A program made the position numbers and the translations under genes. This document shows positions 33,431-43,432 of a stretch of 64,000 nucleotides of DNA, one piece after another; the stretch's first letter is position 1, and each line of letters begins with the position of its first letter. The DNA comes from Aphrocallistes beatrix (lineage: Eukaryota; Porifera; Hexactinellida; Sceptrulophora; Aphrocallistidae). A model generated the notes under the pieces. The model made no database searches, was not told the origin of the DNA, and was given only the letters and a program-made list of their open reading frames with translations. The stretch covers positions 2,170,001 through 2,234,000 of the forward strand of contig OY725503.1 in the NCBI GenBank assembly GCA_963281255.1. The letters are read 5' to 3'.

Positions 33431-34202
33431 TACAGGATGGGGAATAAATTCTGCCACAAGCTTCATTAGGTATAAAATTTCTTATACTCAAACGATCTTA
33501 GTTATTATGGTTCTTAGAGATTGTAATTCGAATATCCTCAATGATTTTAAAAGATTTTTCGATTCTATCACTTAGAAATGTGTTTTGTAGGGTGAGTTTT
33601 TAGAAAAAAAAAATTGTCCTGGTCCGCAGCGAAAATCGTGAATCAGGGCCCACTGCTTTTCAAGTTATCTTCCCAGAGTCTTCAAATTCTAGGAAAAAAT
33701 AGCTCACACATTTTCCTCGAACACTCTAATTTTGTAGAGATATAATATGTTCAGATCAGTGCATTTTGAAGACCAATTGGATCAGATTTATTTGTGATGT
33801 GAAAAAAATTTTGGGGAATTTTGCAAAATGTACCTAATTTGAACTGCGACTGAATAACTTTTTCTCGTTTCTGATAACGAATTCAGTGGATTTATGAAAT
33901 ATTTCTATGGCGAATGAAAGCTACCAGGTGCTAAATCGTCATGGCACATCGATTATGAAGACATTTTTTACAGAAGCAGTGGGCCCTGATTCACGATTTT
34001 AGCTGCGGACCAGGACACATTTTTTCTCTCAAAACTCACCATTTCAAAACTCATTTCTAAGTCATAGAATCGAAAAATCTTTTAAAATCATTGAAAATAT
34101 TCGAATTACAATCTCTAAGGACCATAATAACTAAGATTGTTTGAGTATAAGAAATTTTATACCTAATGAAGCTTGTGGCAGAAATTATTTCCCACCCTGT
34201 AT
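33431..34202. mobile_element. Fold-back MITE with ~240-bp arms
   Basis: The ends are TACAGGATGGGGAATAA and TTATTTCCCACCCTGTA. The arms extend through AAGCTTCATTAGGTATAA, AATCGTGAATCAGGGCCCAC and beyond, as near reverse complements. TA flanks and the CAGGRTG start suggest a Tc1/mariner-derived element. A sister copy is at 40474-41143. Confidence 0.8.
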
Positions 34203-34205
34203 ATA

Positions 34206-34235
34206 CTACATTAATCGAGTTTTAATAGTAAGGAC
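34206..34235 (-). repeat. Helitron-like 5' end, isolated
   Basis: ACATTAATCGAGTTTTAATA followed by GTAAGGA, the reverse of the 5' terminus. No minus-oriented body lies to its left; mobile elements fill that space. Confidence 0.65.
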
Positions 34236-34256
34236 ATGTATACGTATATATATATA

Positions 34257-35090
34257 TGTTAGGACAAATTTGCGAAATCAACAATTATGCATAATTGTCG
34301 ACAAATATGTAAAATTGTTCATTTCACAACAATTATGCAAAATTGTTCATCTAATACGACAATTATGCATAATTGTTGTGAAATGAACAGTTTTACATAA
34401 TTGTTTAAAATGAAAGCAACAATTATGCAAAATTGTTAATGGTGCAGTCACGAAAATTATGATCCAGGGGACCAATTTTTTTCATGGAAAATTGGTCCTA
34501 TGCTGAAAGTTTCGATTCTGCATTGACAAATTTTCCATAGAATATTGGTCCGGGGACCATTTTTTTCACAGTTAACCCCATTTCTCCAATTGAGGATGGA
34601 TGTATTGTATCAAAAAATTAGATAAGCTAAACATGTAGTATATCTAATTAGAATTAGAATTAGATAGTCAATGAGAAACTCAGAATAAACATTCTGTTGA
34701 TTTTCGATATTACTGGTAACATCTTCACCCATAAGTTCTGGGTCTAAATGAATTTTAACCCTAGCATTTAGACCTGAATCTTCCTATAAGGATTTATAAA
34801 ATAATTTGAAGAGACTTGGTTTGTAGGGCAGTATTCACTCATTTTGTGGAATGTATTCAACGAACACACACACTGTCCAAGAACTAATAATAAACTAGAG
34901 GGATGGCATAATAAATTTAAAAAATGGCACGAAAAGTGCAAGAAATATATACGAAATTGTAAAATATGCATAATTGTCGCATTAGATAAACAATTATGCA
35001 TAATTGTCGTATTAGATGAACAATTATGCATAATTGTCGTTTAGATGAACAATTATGCATAATTGTTGATTTCGCAAATTTGTCCTAACA
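34257..35090. mobile_element. Inverted-repeat element built of ACAATTATGCATAATTGT palindromes
   Basis: It is 834 bp with ends TGTTAGGACAAATTTGCG and its complement, flanked by TA. The left part (34290-34435) and right part (34965-35065) carry repeats of the palindrome, spaced by CGTATTAGATGA or TTTCACAAC. The middle contains dispersed repeat Q (34445-34690) and AT-rich DNA. It is non-coding. Confidence 0.75.
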
Positions 35091-35107
35091 TATATACTAC
35101 TATATAT

Positions 35108-35611
35108 ATATATATCTGTAATGAATTGATTGAAGAAACTGCCAGACGCAGAAAGCTGATTTTTGGCATGTGGGAGTCTTTTGGCTATGGATCTACCAAG
35201 TTCTGAGCTCAGAGCAAAATGTCGACTCATCATGGAATTATGACGTCATTGTCACATTTTTAAAAGTTAAGCAATACAGTTATTCGAACATAACTCAGCC
35301 ATTATAGGAGATAGAAAGCTGAAATTTTAATAGAATCTGTATACTAACATACCTCACATATGACCCAACTATCATCAAAAACTGATGACTCATCACTTTG
35401 TAATGACGTCATCATTACTCATCAAAATTTTAAAAATTGATAAATTTGGTGATTTTTCGTGCGATATAGATTATAACAGTAGGACAGACGTATTTAGAGA
35501 TGTTATCTTCCTTATAATTAACCAATGTGACCCTTGGCGACGGAAGAGAGCCTCTGGCGGACACAAAGTGTCCGCCAGCCGCGCAGCGCAAGCAAGCGAA
35601 GCGCGCTTGTA
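35108..35611 (+). mobile_element. Helitron-like repeat, copy 10
   Basis: The full body runs from CTGTAATGAATTGATTG to GCGCGCTTG|T, with TGACGTCA at 35241 and 35404, GATGACTCATC near 35383, and the hairpin GGCGGACACAAAGTGTCCGCC at about 35557. Its TA tract is interrupted upstream by the palindrome element. Confidence 0.75.
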
Positions 35612-35894
35612 AGTCTAAATATGTATGTTGTTTTAACGATATAACTCTTAAAATCACAAAATTTGCTAATATTCAATTTTTGATGCGTAATTATTAAGTC
35701 ACAACAGAGTGATGAGATTTTTAAATTTCAAAATTGTGAAAAAGGTCATAATAACGTCCTAATTCCATGATGAGTGACATTTTCGGTTAGTACTCAGTGG
35801 AGTCATAGCTAAAATACTCCCACATTTCAAAAATCAGCTTTATGCGCCAGACAGTTTCTTCTTACTATTCATTGCATATATGCATACATATATA

Positions 35895-36213
35895 CACTGC
35901 CTGGCCAGAAGTATTGGGACAACATATTGCTTTACATCATAATAATACTAAATTGGTCTATCTATGGTAATACTAAGTAAATTACCAGAGCTAATAAAAT
36001 CTGACGTCAAATTCGAAATCTAGATCCTCGAATGAATCAATTTATAAGCTTCCTATAGATTAATCCTTTCAAAAGCGCAATTACTAGCATATGGGTCTAC
36101 TTGTGTCATTTGCTCTTGTGGTTATAAAGAATTGGCTTTATTGGAGAAACCCATTTTAGTATTATTCATGATGCAAAGCAATTTGGTGTTCCAATACTTT
36201 TGGCCAGGCAGTG
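35895..36213. mobile_element. Tc1-like MITE (CACTGCCTGGCCAGAAGTATT)
   Basis: It is 319 bp with inverted ends CACTGCCTGGCCAGAAGTAT and ATACTTTTGGCCAGGCAGTG, TA flanked. The arms continue ACATATTGCTTTACATCAT. The sequence is distinct from families B and N apart from the first ~20 bases. Confidence 0.8.
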
Positions 36214-36227
36214 TATATATATATATA

Positions 36228-36968
36228 CACTGCCCAGACAAAAGTATTCGACCACCACGAAAACCTCCATACAAATAGTTTTAAAGTGGATCTATTCATA
36301 ATGGAATATGTAATCAAACAGAAGAGGTATTCTATTTTTGATTTCAGATTCGTAAACAACACATCCGAATTACTAATTTTTGAAACTTTCAATACAAATA
36401 CTAATTCTCATGTAGAAAATTATCAACCTCTGCCAATTTGTGTCACTAATCGCCATCATGTGACCATAGGCGTTGTAAACTTTATTTCCTACCCTTGGAC
36501 TGCCTGGCCACAATAATCCAGGGCAGTTCAGTCAGTCAATCGGGCCGTATCTTCAGCTGATCCAGCGTTACCATCAGCCAAATGGGCCGTGAAACCTTGA
36601 TCTACATAAGGAATTAGTAACAGCCAATTACCAGTACATAATAGCACTAAGCTTTTTACCGGGTAGTACACGGCATTCACTCTGGGCCGCCCGGCAATTG
36701 CCGGGTAACCGGGTGGGTTACGACGTCTATGGCTGTGACTCGGGACAAGTAGCATCAAGTATCAAAGGTAGATATTTATAATTTTGGGAGTTATTAATCG
36801 AGTTGAGGATCTCAATTATGAGCAATTAGAATGTGTAGATTAGGAATTAGAAATCAAAAATAGAGTATTTCTAACAGTTTGAGTACACATTCCTTTATGA
36901 ACAGATCCATTTTAATACTATTTGTATGGAGGTTTCTGTGGTGGTCGAATACTTATGAACGGGCACTG
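36228..36968. mobile_element. Tc1-like MITE family B2, with nested insertion
   Basis: CACTGCCCAGACAAAAGTAT to the complementary end at 36968. Its sequence is the reverse-complement relative of 61751-62231 except for the extra 267 bp at 36465-36731. TA flanked. Confidence 0.75.
36465..36731. mobile_element. GC-rich MITE with CATAGGCGT ends, copy 1
   Basis: The ends are CATAGGCGTTGTAAAC and GTTACGACGTCTATG. The flanks CATGTGAC and GCTGTGAC agree at six of eight positions, suggesting an 8-bp duplication. The interior is GC-rich (GGGCCGCCCGGCAATTGCC). The related uninterrupted element at 61751-62231 confirms that it is an insertion. Confidence 0.65.
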
Positions 36969-36978
36969 TATATATATA

Positions 36979-37166
36979 CAGTCGATTCCGCTTAATAGGG
37001 TCACTGTTTAATCGGGTCAGCCGCTTAATCGGGTCACTTTTGGCAGGACCGGAATAGCTCTCACACATAGAGGCTAATACAAAAATATTTTCGGTTAATA
37101 GGGTTCTCCGCTTAATCGGGTCAAAATACGCCCTGACCGACGTGACCCTATTAAGGGGAGTCGACT
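36979..37166. mobile_element. Pogo-like MITE, family C, copy 4
   Basis: CAGTCGATTCCGCTTAATAG to GGGGAGTCGACT, in TA tracts on both sides. It shares the AGCTCTCACACATAGAGGCT centre with copies 1 and 3. Confidence 0.8.
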
Positions 37167-37181
37167 ATATATATATATATA

Positions 37182-37604
37182 CAGTCGAACCTGCTATAAC
37201 GGCCACTCTATATAACGGTCACCTGTCTATAACGGTCACCAATGAACAGTCCCGTCCGAAATTCCATAATATTGAACCTGTGTATAGCGGTCACCTGCTC
37301 AACGCGGCCAGCGGCCACCAGTTTGTAGTCCCTTACGGCCCTAAAAACTGTGCATAACGGCCATTACTTGTCTATAACGGCCATCACCTTTTCACTTTTT
37401 TATGAGTTTATTACAGGACCTGTTACGAACGATAAACAAGTTTCTTGTAATTACTTCAAGTAATAGATTTCATAAAACTTGATATTTATTGCACTACGTT
37501 GATACCTTTGGGGATTAAGACAATCACCTGATATAACGGTCACCTGTGTATAGCGGCCAATTTTGTCGAGTCCCTTGGGTGGCCGTTATATACAGGTTCC
37601 ACTG
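37182..37604. mobile_element. Pogo-like MITE, family D, copy 1
   Basis: CAGTCGAACCTGCTATAACG to CAGGTTCCACTG, TA flanked. TATAACGG(C/T)CACCTGT-type units repeat inward from both ends. The sister copy is at 6061-6471. Confidence 0.8.
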
Positions 37605-37689
37605 TATATATATATATATATCGATATATATAGTATACTATATAAATACACATTAATCGAGTTCTAATAGTTAGGATAATCTGAACATT

Positions 37690-38540
37690 TTAAGAGTAAC
37701 TAAAATTTAATTAACGTAAGTTATTTGTAAAGGGTTTTCTAAAGAGCAACCTAGGTTGCAAAAATGAGCTAGTAACCTAGGTTGCTCGGGGAAAGTGTGG
37801 AGCAACCTATGATAAATAGTATTACCGCTTTTATTAATAGAATGATATTATGAATAGGCAAAAAGTTCTCAATAAAAGTTGATGATATTTTCAAGGAGAG
37901 AACCCCTTCTTGCCGCAATAGAAAATTATCGCTTTAAAACCTCTTCTTTCAATCTCCATGACAACAAATGAAATATGTCGAACCTGTTCAGAATTGAGGT
38001 TGCACATAATCCGGGAAACTATAGATTTGGATTTGAAATTTGATCTGTAGTTACATAGTTTGAAGCAATAAATCTTATATATTAAATGCTAGATTTTTTT
38101 TGTGTTTGTCCGAATTGATTGAAGAATTGGGAAGTTATAGAGATGTGAAAATTGGCATGTAGGTGTCAAATGATATGACTACGATTAAGTTCTAAGATCT
38201 AAACGAAATCTTAACATGTCTGCAAAAAAATGGAAAACAAATTTTCACACCTTTTCAATACAACACTATGTACGGCTTCACACTCACAATAGAACTCATT
38301 GTACGGCACTATGGTAGACTGTCATTGTTTTTAATACTTCAAAGCAATAACCTATAAAGATCTCAATTATATTATAGTGTATAACAATAAAAGAGGTCAT
38401 GCATATATTTTCACACCTTTATATACATATTTTAACACCATTTGACGAATTTCGAAAATAATACTAGAGACTAGCTTCCAATGGTTGACATGGGTTGATC
38501 AAGTCGCACATGATGTGAATCCATATCTTGGAGCCAAATG
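37690..38540. other. No gene; AACCTAGGTTGC repeats and one 140-bp-type unit
   Basis: GCAACCTAGGTTGC-like palindromes recur at 37748-37810. The segment at about 38390-38520 resembles one inverted unit of the 140-bp repeat at 15790-16560 (TAGCTTCCAATGGTTGACAT). Nothing else was recognised. Confidence 0.45.
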
Positions 38541-38559
38541 AAAACACTGCGTTGGTACT

Positions 38560-40470
38560 CAGAAATTCATTAAGGCTTGGCTTGTAGAAATACCATCGTT
38601 ACGTTATGATGAGACACTGGATTTGTGCTGGTGTTCTATCTGTGTTTGGGGACTGAGGGTTGACATGCTACCAGCAAATGAGAATAAAGACAGGGTTACC
38701 AGAGCAGTTTTGTTACAGGCTGGAATAATTGGCTGAAGGTAAGTCGAAGCTTCAGAGGCATACTGGAGCTGATTTCGGTTCACAACACAATTTGCATCAC
38801 CACTTGCTATGTGTCAAGTGTGTCAGTGTGTCAATATCAGTGTGTCAAAAGTGTCAGGGAGTGACAGGGTTGGTTTGGATACCCTTATTTCTAGTACAAA
38901 ACTCTAGGCAAGACAAGGCATGCCACTACGCTACCACGGTGAAGAAACAAATACCGCTAACATATGGCAAGTAGTAAACTTATCTCCAGTTTCAATGAGG
39001 AAGCAAAATCATACTTTGATGGCTTTTGGTACAAATTCATGTTTGTACCAATGCAGAATGAATTTCTTAGGATGTTGGGTGACAGTGTACTGGATATAAT
39101 TGTAAATAAGTCAAATGGCCAGTTTGGGTTACATGTATCTTGGATGAAACTCAATACGTCGCAACCCTTGAGCAAGTTTGCATCTGCATGAGGTACGTCG
39201 ATGAGACATATCTTAGTGTAAGGGAAGATTTCGTTGGAAACATGACAAATGGTATCACAGTTGTAGAACTCGACGATCTACTTATCAAGTTAATCAAAAA
39301 TCTTGGTTTTGTAATGCAAAACTACCGAGGTCAGGCTTACGATTAACTTCAAATGTTTCTGGTTACAAATCTGGATTGCAGACATTAGTTCGGAGTCACT
39401 ATCCAAAAGCCCTGCATTCCTATTGCGTTGGTCATAATCTGAAATTATTGCTGAACGATGCTGCAAAGAATGTCCTCCAGTGCGATTGTATAGTAAAGGA
39501 TTCGGCAATAATATAAGTTTACTTCGGTAGGATTCGAGTTGCAAACTCTGAATACGGTAAAATTAGTAGCTCAAATATCCGTCCCATTAGTCCAACTAGA
39601 TGGATTCTACGGTATCTGGTAGTAAATGCTGTTTGGAGATTTACGAGGATCTTCTTGACTTCCGAAGCATCTCTAGAGACAATGAAAACAAGGCTCAAGG
39701 ATATGTACGAGAACTTCAGTGATTTGAAATATAATTTTGGGATGTGTATTCTATATAGCATATTTGGGCAGGTTCACTCAGTCCATAACGCAATCCAATC
39801 TGAATCACTGCCACTGGAAGAGTGTTCAAACACGTAGAATCACTGCATTGACCGCTGCATTAAAAACAGACGGAGACTCTGTGGATACCTTCACTGTATT
39901 CATGACTTACTGCAAGAACACGGCTTTAACTATTGGTGTCGATTTGCAGGCAGTTCCTAGAGGCATCGTGAAAAGAGTGAAGAGTGGAAACCGGGTGGAC
40001 TGGGAAATTGATGATGTTTTCATTGAAAACTATTACCATAGTATTTAGAAAATTATGGATAGCTCTCTTGAAATATCGATGACAAAGCGTTTTAAAGGTA
40101 AGGCGATTGACATTGCCAGATATTTCCATGATATTTGTCAAATTTAGAAAAAGGTGCTGAATTTCCCAACATGAACTCTCTCAAAGGAGCTATACACTAC
40201 AGATACCAATTGGTAGTTTTCGAAGATGGAGATGGTTCAATGGAAGCGAGTTAGCCTTCTATCCAAGTCCAACGTTGTCCAAACACAACTAGTTCGAAGT
40301 AGCTTCACCAGTATCTTGGAGATAATTCAGATCATCATATCATATGACCAAATTTTATGTCATTCCTCAACTCTACCTTCTTCTACCTTGTACGTCATGT
40401 TCTGCCGAACGGGGATTTAGTTGCATAAGACGTATCAATACATATCTTCCAAATGTAAGAAATATTAAAT
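38560..40470 (+). pseudogene. hAT-family transposase relic (TTF zinc finger, ZMYM1-like)
   Basis: Pieces in order: KFIKAWLVEIPSLRYDETLD then CWCSICVWG (TTF-type zinc finger, about 38550-38650); LGDSVLDIIVNKSNGQFGLH (about 39075); EQVCICMRYVDETYLSVRED and NYRGQAYD (ending 39343); SHYPKALHSYCVGHNLKLLL (about 39400); TALTIGVDLQAVPRGIVKR then IENYYHSI (to 40048); and the dimerisation end TSCSAERGFSCIRRINTYL (about 40393-40450). The order matches hAT proteins of the ZMYM1/P52rIPK kind. Many stops and frameshifts occur. The 3' end is cut by a fold-back MITE at 40472. No terminal repeats were found. Confidence 0.8.
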
Positions 40471-40473
40471 ATA

Positions 40474-41143
40474 CAGGGTGGCTTTTAAGGTCTTTCCCAA
40501 GCTTGATTAGGTATAAATTTCTTACACTCAAACAATCTTAGTTATTATGGTCTTTAGAGATTGTAATTCAAATATTCTCAATGATTTCAAAAGATTTTTC
40601 GAGCCTAAGACCTAGAACTGTGTTTTGTGGGGAAAATATGTGTCCTGGCACGCAGCGAAATTCGAGAATCAGGGTCACTGCTTCTGTAAAAAATGTCTCT
40701 ATAATCGATTTTCCATGACGATTTAGCACCACTGATACCTTTCATTTACCCTGAAAATATTTCACAAATCCATTGAATTCATTATCAGAAACGAGATAAG
40801 TCATTATTTCACGTGTTCAAATTAGGTATATTTTGCAAAATCACCCAAAATGGCACTTTTTTTCACATCACCAAAAATCTGATCCAAATGGTTCTCAATA
40901 TATACTGATCTAAACATCCTATTTTTCTACAAATTTAGAGTGTTCGAGGAAAATGTGAGAGCTAATTTGTCCAAGAATGTGAAGACTCTAGAAAGATAAT
41001 TCGAAAAGCAGTGGCCCTGATTCTCGAATTTCTCTGCGCGCCAGGACACATATTTTCTCCACAAAACTCACCATACAAAACACAGTTCTAGGTCTTAGAC
41101 TCGAAAAATATTTTAAAATCATTGAGAATATTTGAATTACAAA
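40474..41143. mobile_element. Fold-back MITE, copy 2, right arm truncated
   Basis: It starts TACAGGGTGGCTTTTAAGG and shares arm sequence with 33431-34202 (CTTAGTTATTATGG, CGAGAATCAGGGTCACTGC and its inverted partner near 41010). The right arm stops at TTTGAATTACAA (41143), about 95 bp short of a full arm. Confidence 0.75.
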
Positions 41144-41145
41144 TC

Positions 41146-41751
41146 TGGAGAGACATTGCAGCCAAACTCAACTCAGTGCAAGGCAAAGGCAGAGCTGTAG
41201 AGGATATTAGGAAAAATGGACCAACCTAAAGCTAAATGCAAAGTCCAAAGTTGATGGAAGCTTTAGGGAAGCCAGAAAGACTGGAGGGGGTACAAACACT
41301 GCTGGGCAGGTAGAGGATGAAGATATGCAAATCCTATCAGCAGATAGAAGTATTTTTGCTGACTCTGCAGATCGGGTAACAGAGATGTTCCAAAACACTC
41401 CTGCTTTTAGTGGAATTTCAGGTGCTGCTGATCTTTTTCAAGCACCAGCAATAGCATCAACAGTATCAGCTGCAGGTCCCGATGAATTTGAAGATACTCC
41501 AATTTTAGAGTCTCCAGAAATTGAAATCCCGAAAACATATAAGGCATCAAAGAGAAGTCGGAAGAGAAGGCGAACTGTTGATGAGCAAGATGATTCGATC
41601 TGAACTCTTGAAGGTTGCAGACTTACTTCCATTACAGCAGGAAGTTTTGTTTCAACAGATGGCTGTATTCTCAGCACAGCTGCAGTTGATAGAAGAACAG
41701 AGGGACAATTATCGATTGAAACGTCAGAGACTGCTGGAAAAATCATTGTAA
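41146..41751 (+). pseudogene. Myb/SANT-like DNA-binding protein fragment
   Basis: The frame at 41146 reads WRDIAAKLNSVQGKGRAVED then IRK. After loss of one base in an A-run near 41215 it continues KWTNLKLNAKSK, EARKTGGGTN, and an acidic/Ser-Pro linker to KRSRKRRRTVDEQDDSI (stop at 41603). A third frame, 41590-41751, gives LLKVADLLPLQQEVLFQQMA then QLQLIEEQRDNYRLKRQRLL, a C-terminal coiled coil. This is the layout of MSANTD-type and Harbinger-associated Myb-like proteins. The start of the domain is cut exactly at the end of the truncated fold-back MITE. The two frame changes make it a likely pseudogene, though sequencing indels are possible. Confidence 0.7.
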
Positions 41752-42438
41752 ATAGGAAAATAGGATCAAAGTGATTATTATCAGTCATGTGAATCAATAT
41801 ATAAAGCATGTCTCTATAATTATGCATGTTAGAATTAGTGTAAGATTATATAATCAAAGAATGTATGTTAGTTTATTCATACAAACCCAAGACGAATTTG
41901 ACACGAATTATAGCATGTGATACATGTTGCGATGTTACACACAATAAGAGAAATGTTTTAAAATATTTAAATTTTATTTCAAGTCTAATATCAATCAAGA
42001 TAGACTCAATGTTCGGCAGAAGTAAGTTTGAACAACATTTATGGAGTAATTAGTGAAAATCGAATTAATTCCAATACTTAAGACACCGCCCTAGGTTGCT
42101 TAAAGTTCGGTCTTAAGATCGAACTTAAATCTTAGTGAATACCAATCTTAGTGAATACCAATCTTAGTGAATACGACTTAAGATCGAACTTAAGACTTAT
42201 GCACTAAGATCGATCTTAAGTTCTTAGTGAATACGATTAGTGAATACGTCCTATTAAAAACATCATTACGGAATCTCAATATAATACTTGCAGAATAAGG
42301 ATTTTCAATCCAAACAATTGATATCGCTAAAATTAACTTGATTTACAAGTACATTATAATAAAACCCAGTTTAACACACAAAAGGGGGTTTTTGCCCAGC
42401 CCAGTGTTAACCCGGGGGTGGGTTAAATTAGCCAACCC
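41752..42438. other. No gene; short TTAGTGAATAC repeats
   Basis: At 42085-42250 AATCTTAGTGAATACC recurs in tandem with interleaved CTTAAGATCGAACTTAAG palindromes, possibly a MITE. A GC-rich stretch near 42385-42437 (GTTAACCCGGGGGTGGGTTA) is unassigned. Confidence 0.5.
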
Positions 42439-42891
42439 TGAATATACCTAAATCATCAGTATAAATGCGATTAAATGCTTGTGAATGCTTTTATTTTCCT
42501 AAAAAATCATTTTACACTGATCTCAACATTTAAACTTAAAATCCCTATATCTCAGGGGCCTTATTCTCAGATCGACCTTGGTTAATAATTACATACTAAG
42601 TTTTTGTTTCATTTTTGACACCATAGAAACTAAGTATTTAATAGCTTGGCCAATCAAAGGGTATTTAGAGATAGGTCAAATGACTAATCCCATCGATTCA
42701 TTCAACGATATTGAATTTATAATTATTATTATCATATTACTCGTAACATGTTCATTATTCAGCAGCTTCCTTCTTACCTAAGATATTGAGTGACGAAGAC
42801 ATTTTTGTGGTAATTACTGCAAATCAAATCAATGTCGTAAAACCATACTACAGCTAATGGTGACTCTTCAACAAATAAATAGAGTTCTAAT

Positions 42892-43432
42892 CCTTACTAT
42901 TTAAAACTCGATTAATGTTTGTGTATATATATATATATGTAACGAATTGATTGAAGAAACTGCCAGGCGCAGAAAGCTGATTTTTGGCACGTGGGAGTTT
43001 TTTGGCTATGGCTCCAGTAAGTTCTGAGCTCGGGGCAAAATGTCGACTCATCATGGAATTATGACGTCATTGTCACATTTTTAAAAGTTAAGCAACACAG
43101 TTATTCGAGCATAACTCAGCCATTATAGGAGATAGAAGGCTGAAATTGTAATAGAATCTGTATACTAACATACCTCACAAATGATGCAACTATCATCAAA
43201 AAATGATGACTCATCACTTTGTTATGACGTCATCATTACTCTTCAAAAAAAATTTAATATTGTCAAATTTGGTGATTTTTCGAGTGATAGCGATTATAAC
43301 AGTAGGACAGACATATTTATAGATGCTATCTCCCTTATAATTAACCAATGTGACCTCAGGCGACCGAAGGGAGCCTCCGGCGGACACGAAGTGTCCGCCA
43401 GCCGCGCAGCGCAAGCAAGCGAAGCGCGCTTG
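42892..43432 (+). mobile_element. Helitron-like repeat, copy 12 (reference copy)
   Basis: This is the cleanest full copy. The 5' end is A|TCCTTACTATTTAAAACTCG at 42893, TA tract 42927-42939, body from GTAACGAATTGATTGAAG, TGACGTCA at 43063 and 43225, AP-1-like GATGACTCATC at 43205, hairpin GGCGGACACGAAGTGTCCGCC at 43379-43399, then a GC-rich end with CAAGCG/CGCTTG pairing, CTTG|T at about 43432. There are no inverted terminal repeats. A|T flanks, a TC-type start and a 3' hairpin suggest a non-autonomous Helitron. CTTG rather than CTRR is atypical. Confidence 0.7.

Larger units (their letters stand above)
35640..37675 (-). mobile_element. Helitron-like repeat whose TA tract holds four nested elements
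   Basis: On the minus strand the 5' end A|TCCTAACTATTAGAACTCG lies at 37646-37673, and the diverged body resumes at 35873-35640. Between them, separated only by TA runs, are MITEs at 35895-36213, 36228-36968 (itself carrying 36465-36731), 36979-37166 and 37182-37604. Confidence 0.6.

Noticed and set aside
34141-34386. An 81-residue protein with QQLCIIV repeats
   Set aside because: It is a translation of the repeated palindrome in the 34257-35090 element.
36528-36758. GC-rich block as a host CpG-island promoter
   Set aside because: It is a MITE insertion bounded by inverted ends; the uninterrupted sequence is at 61751-62231.
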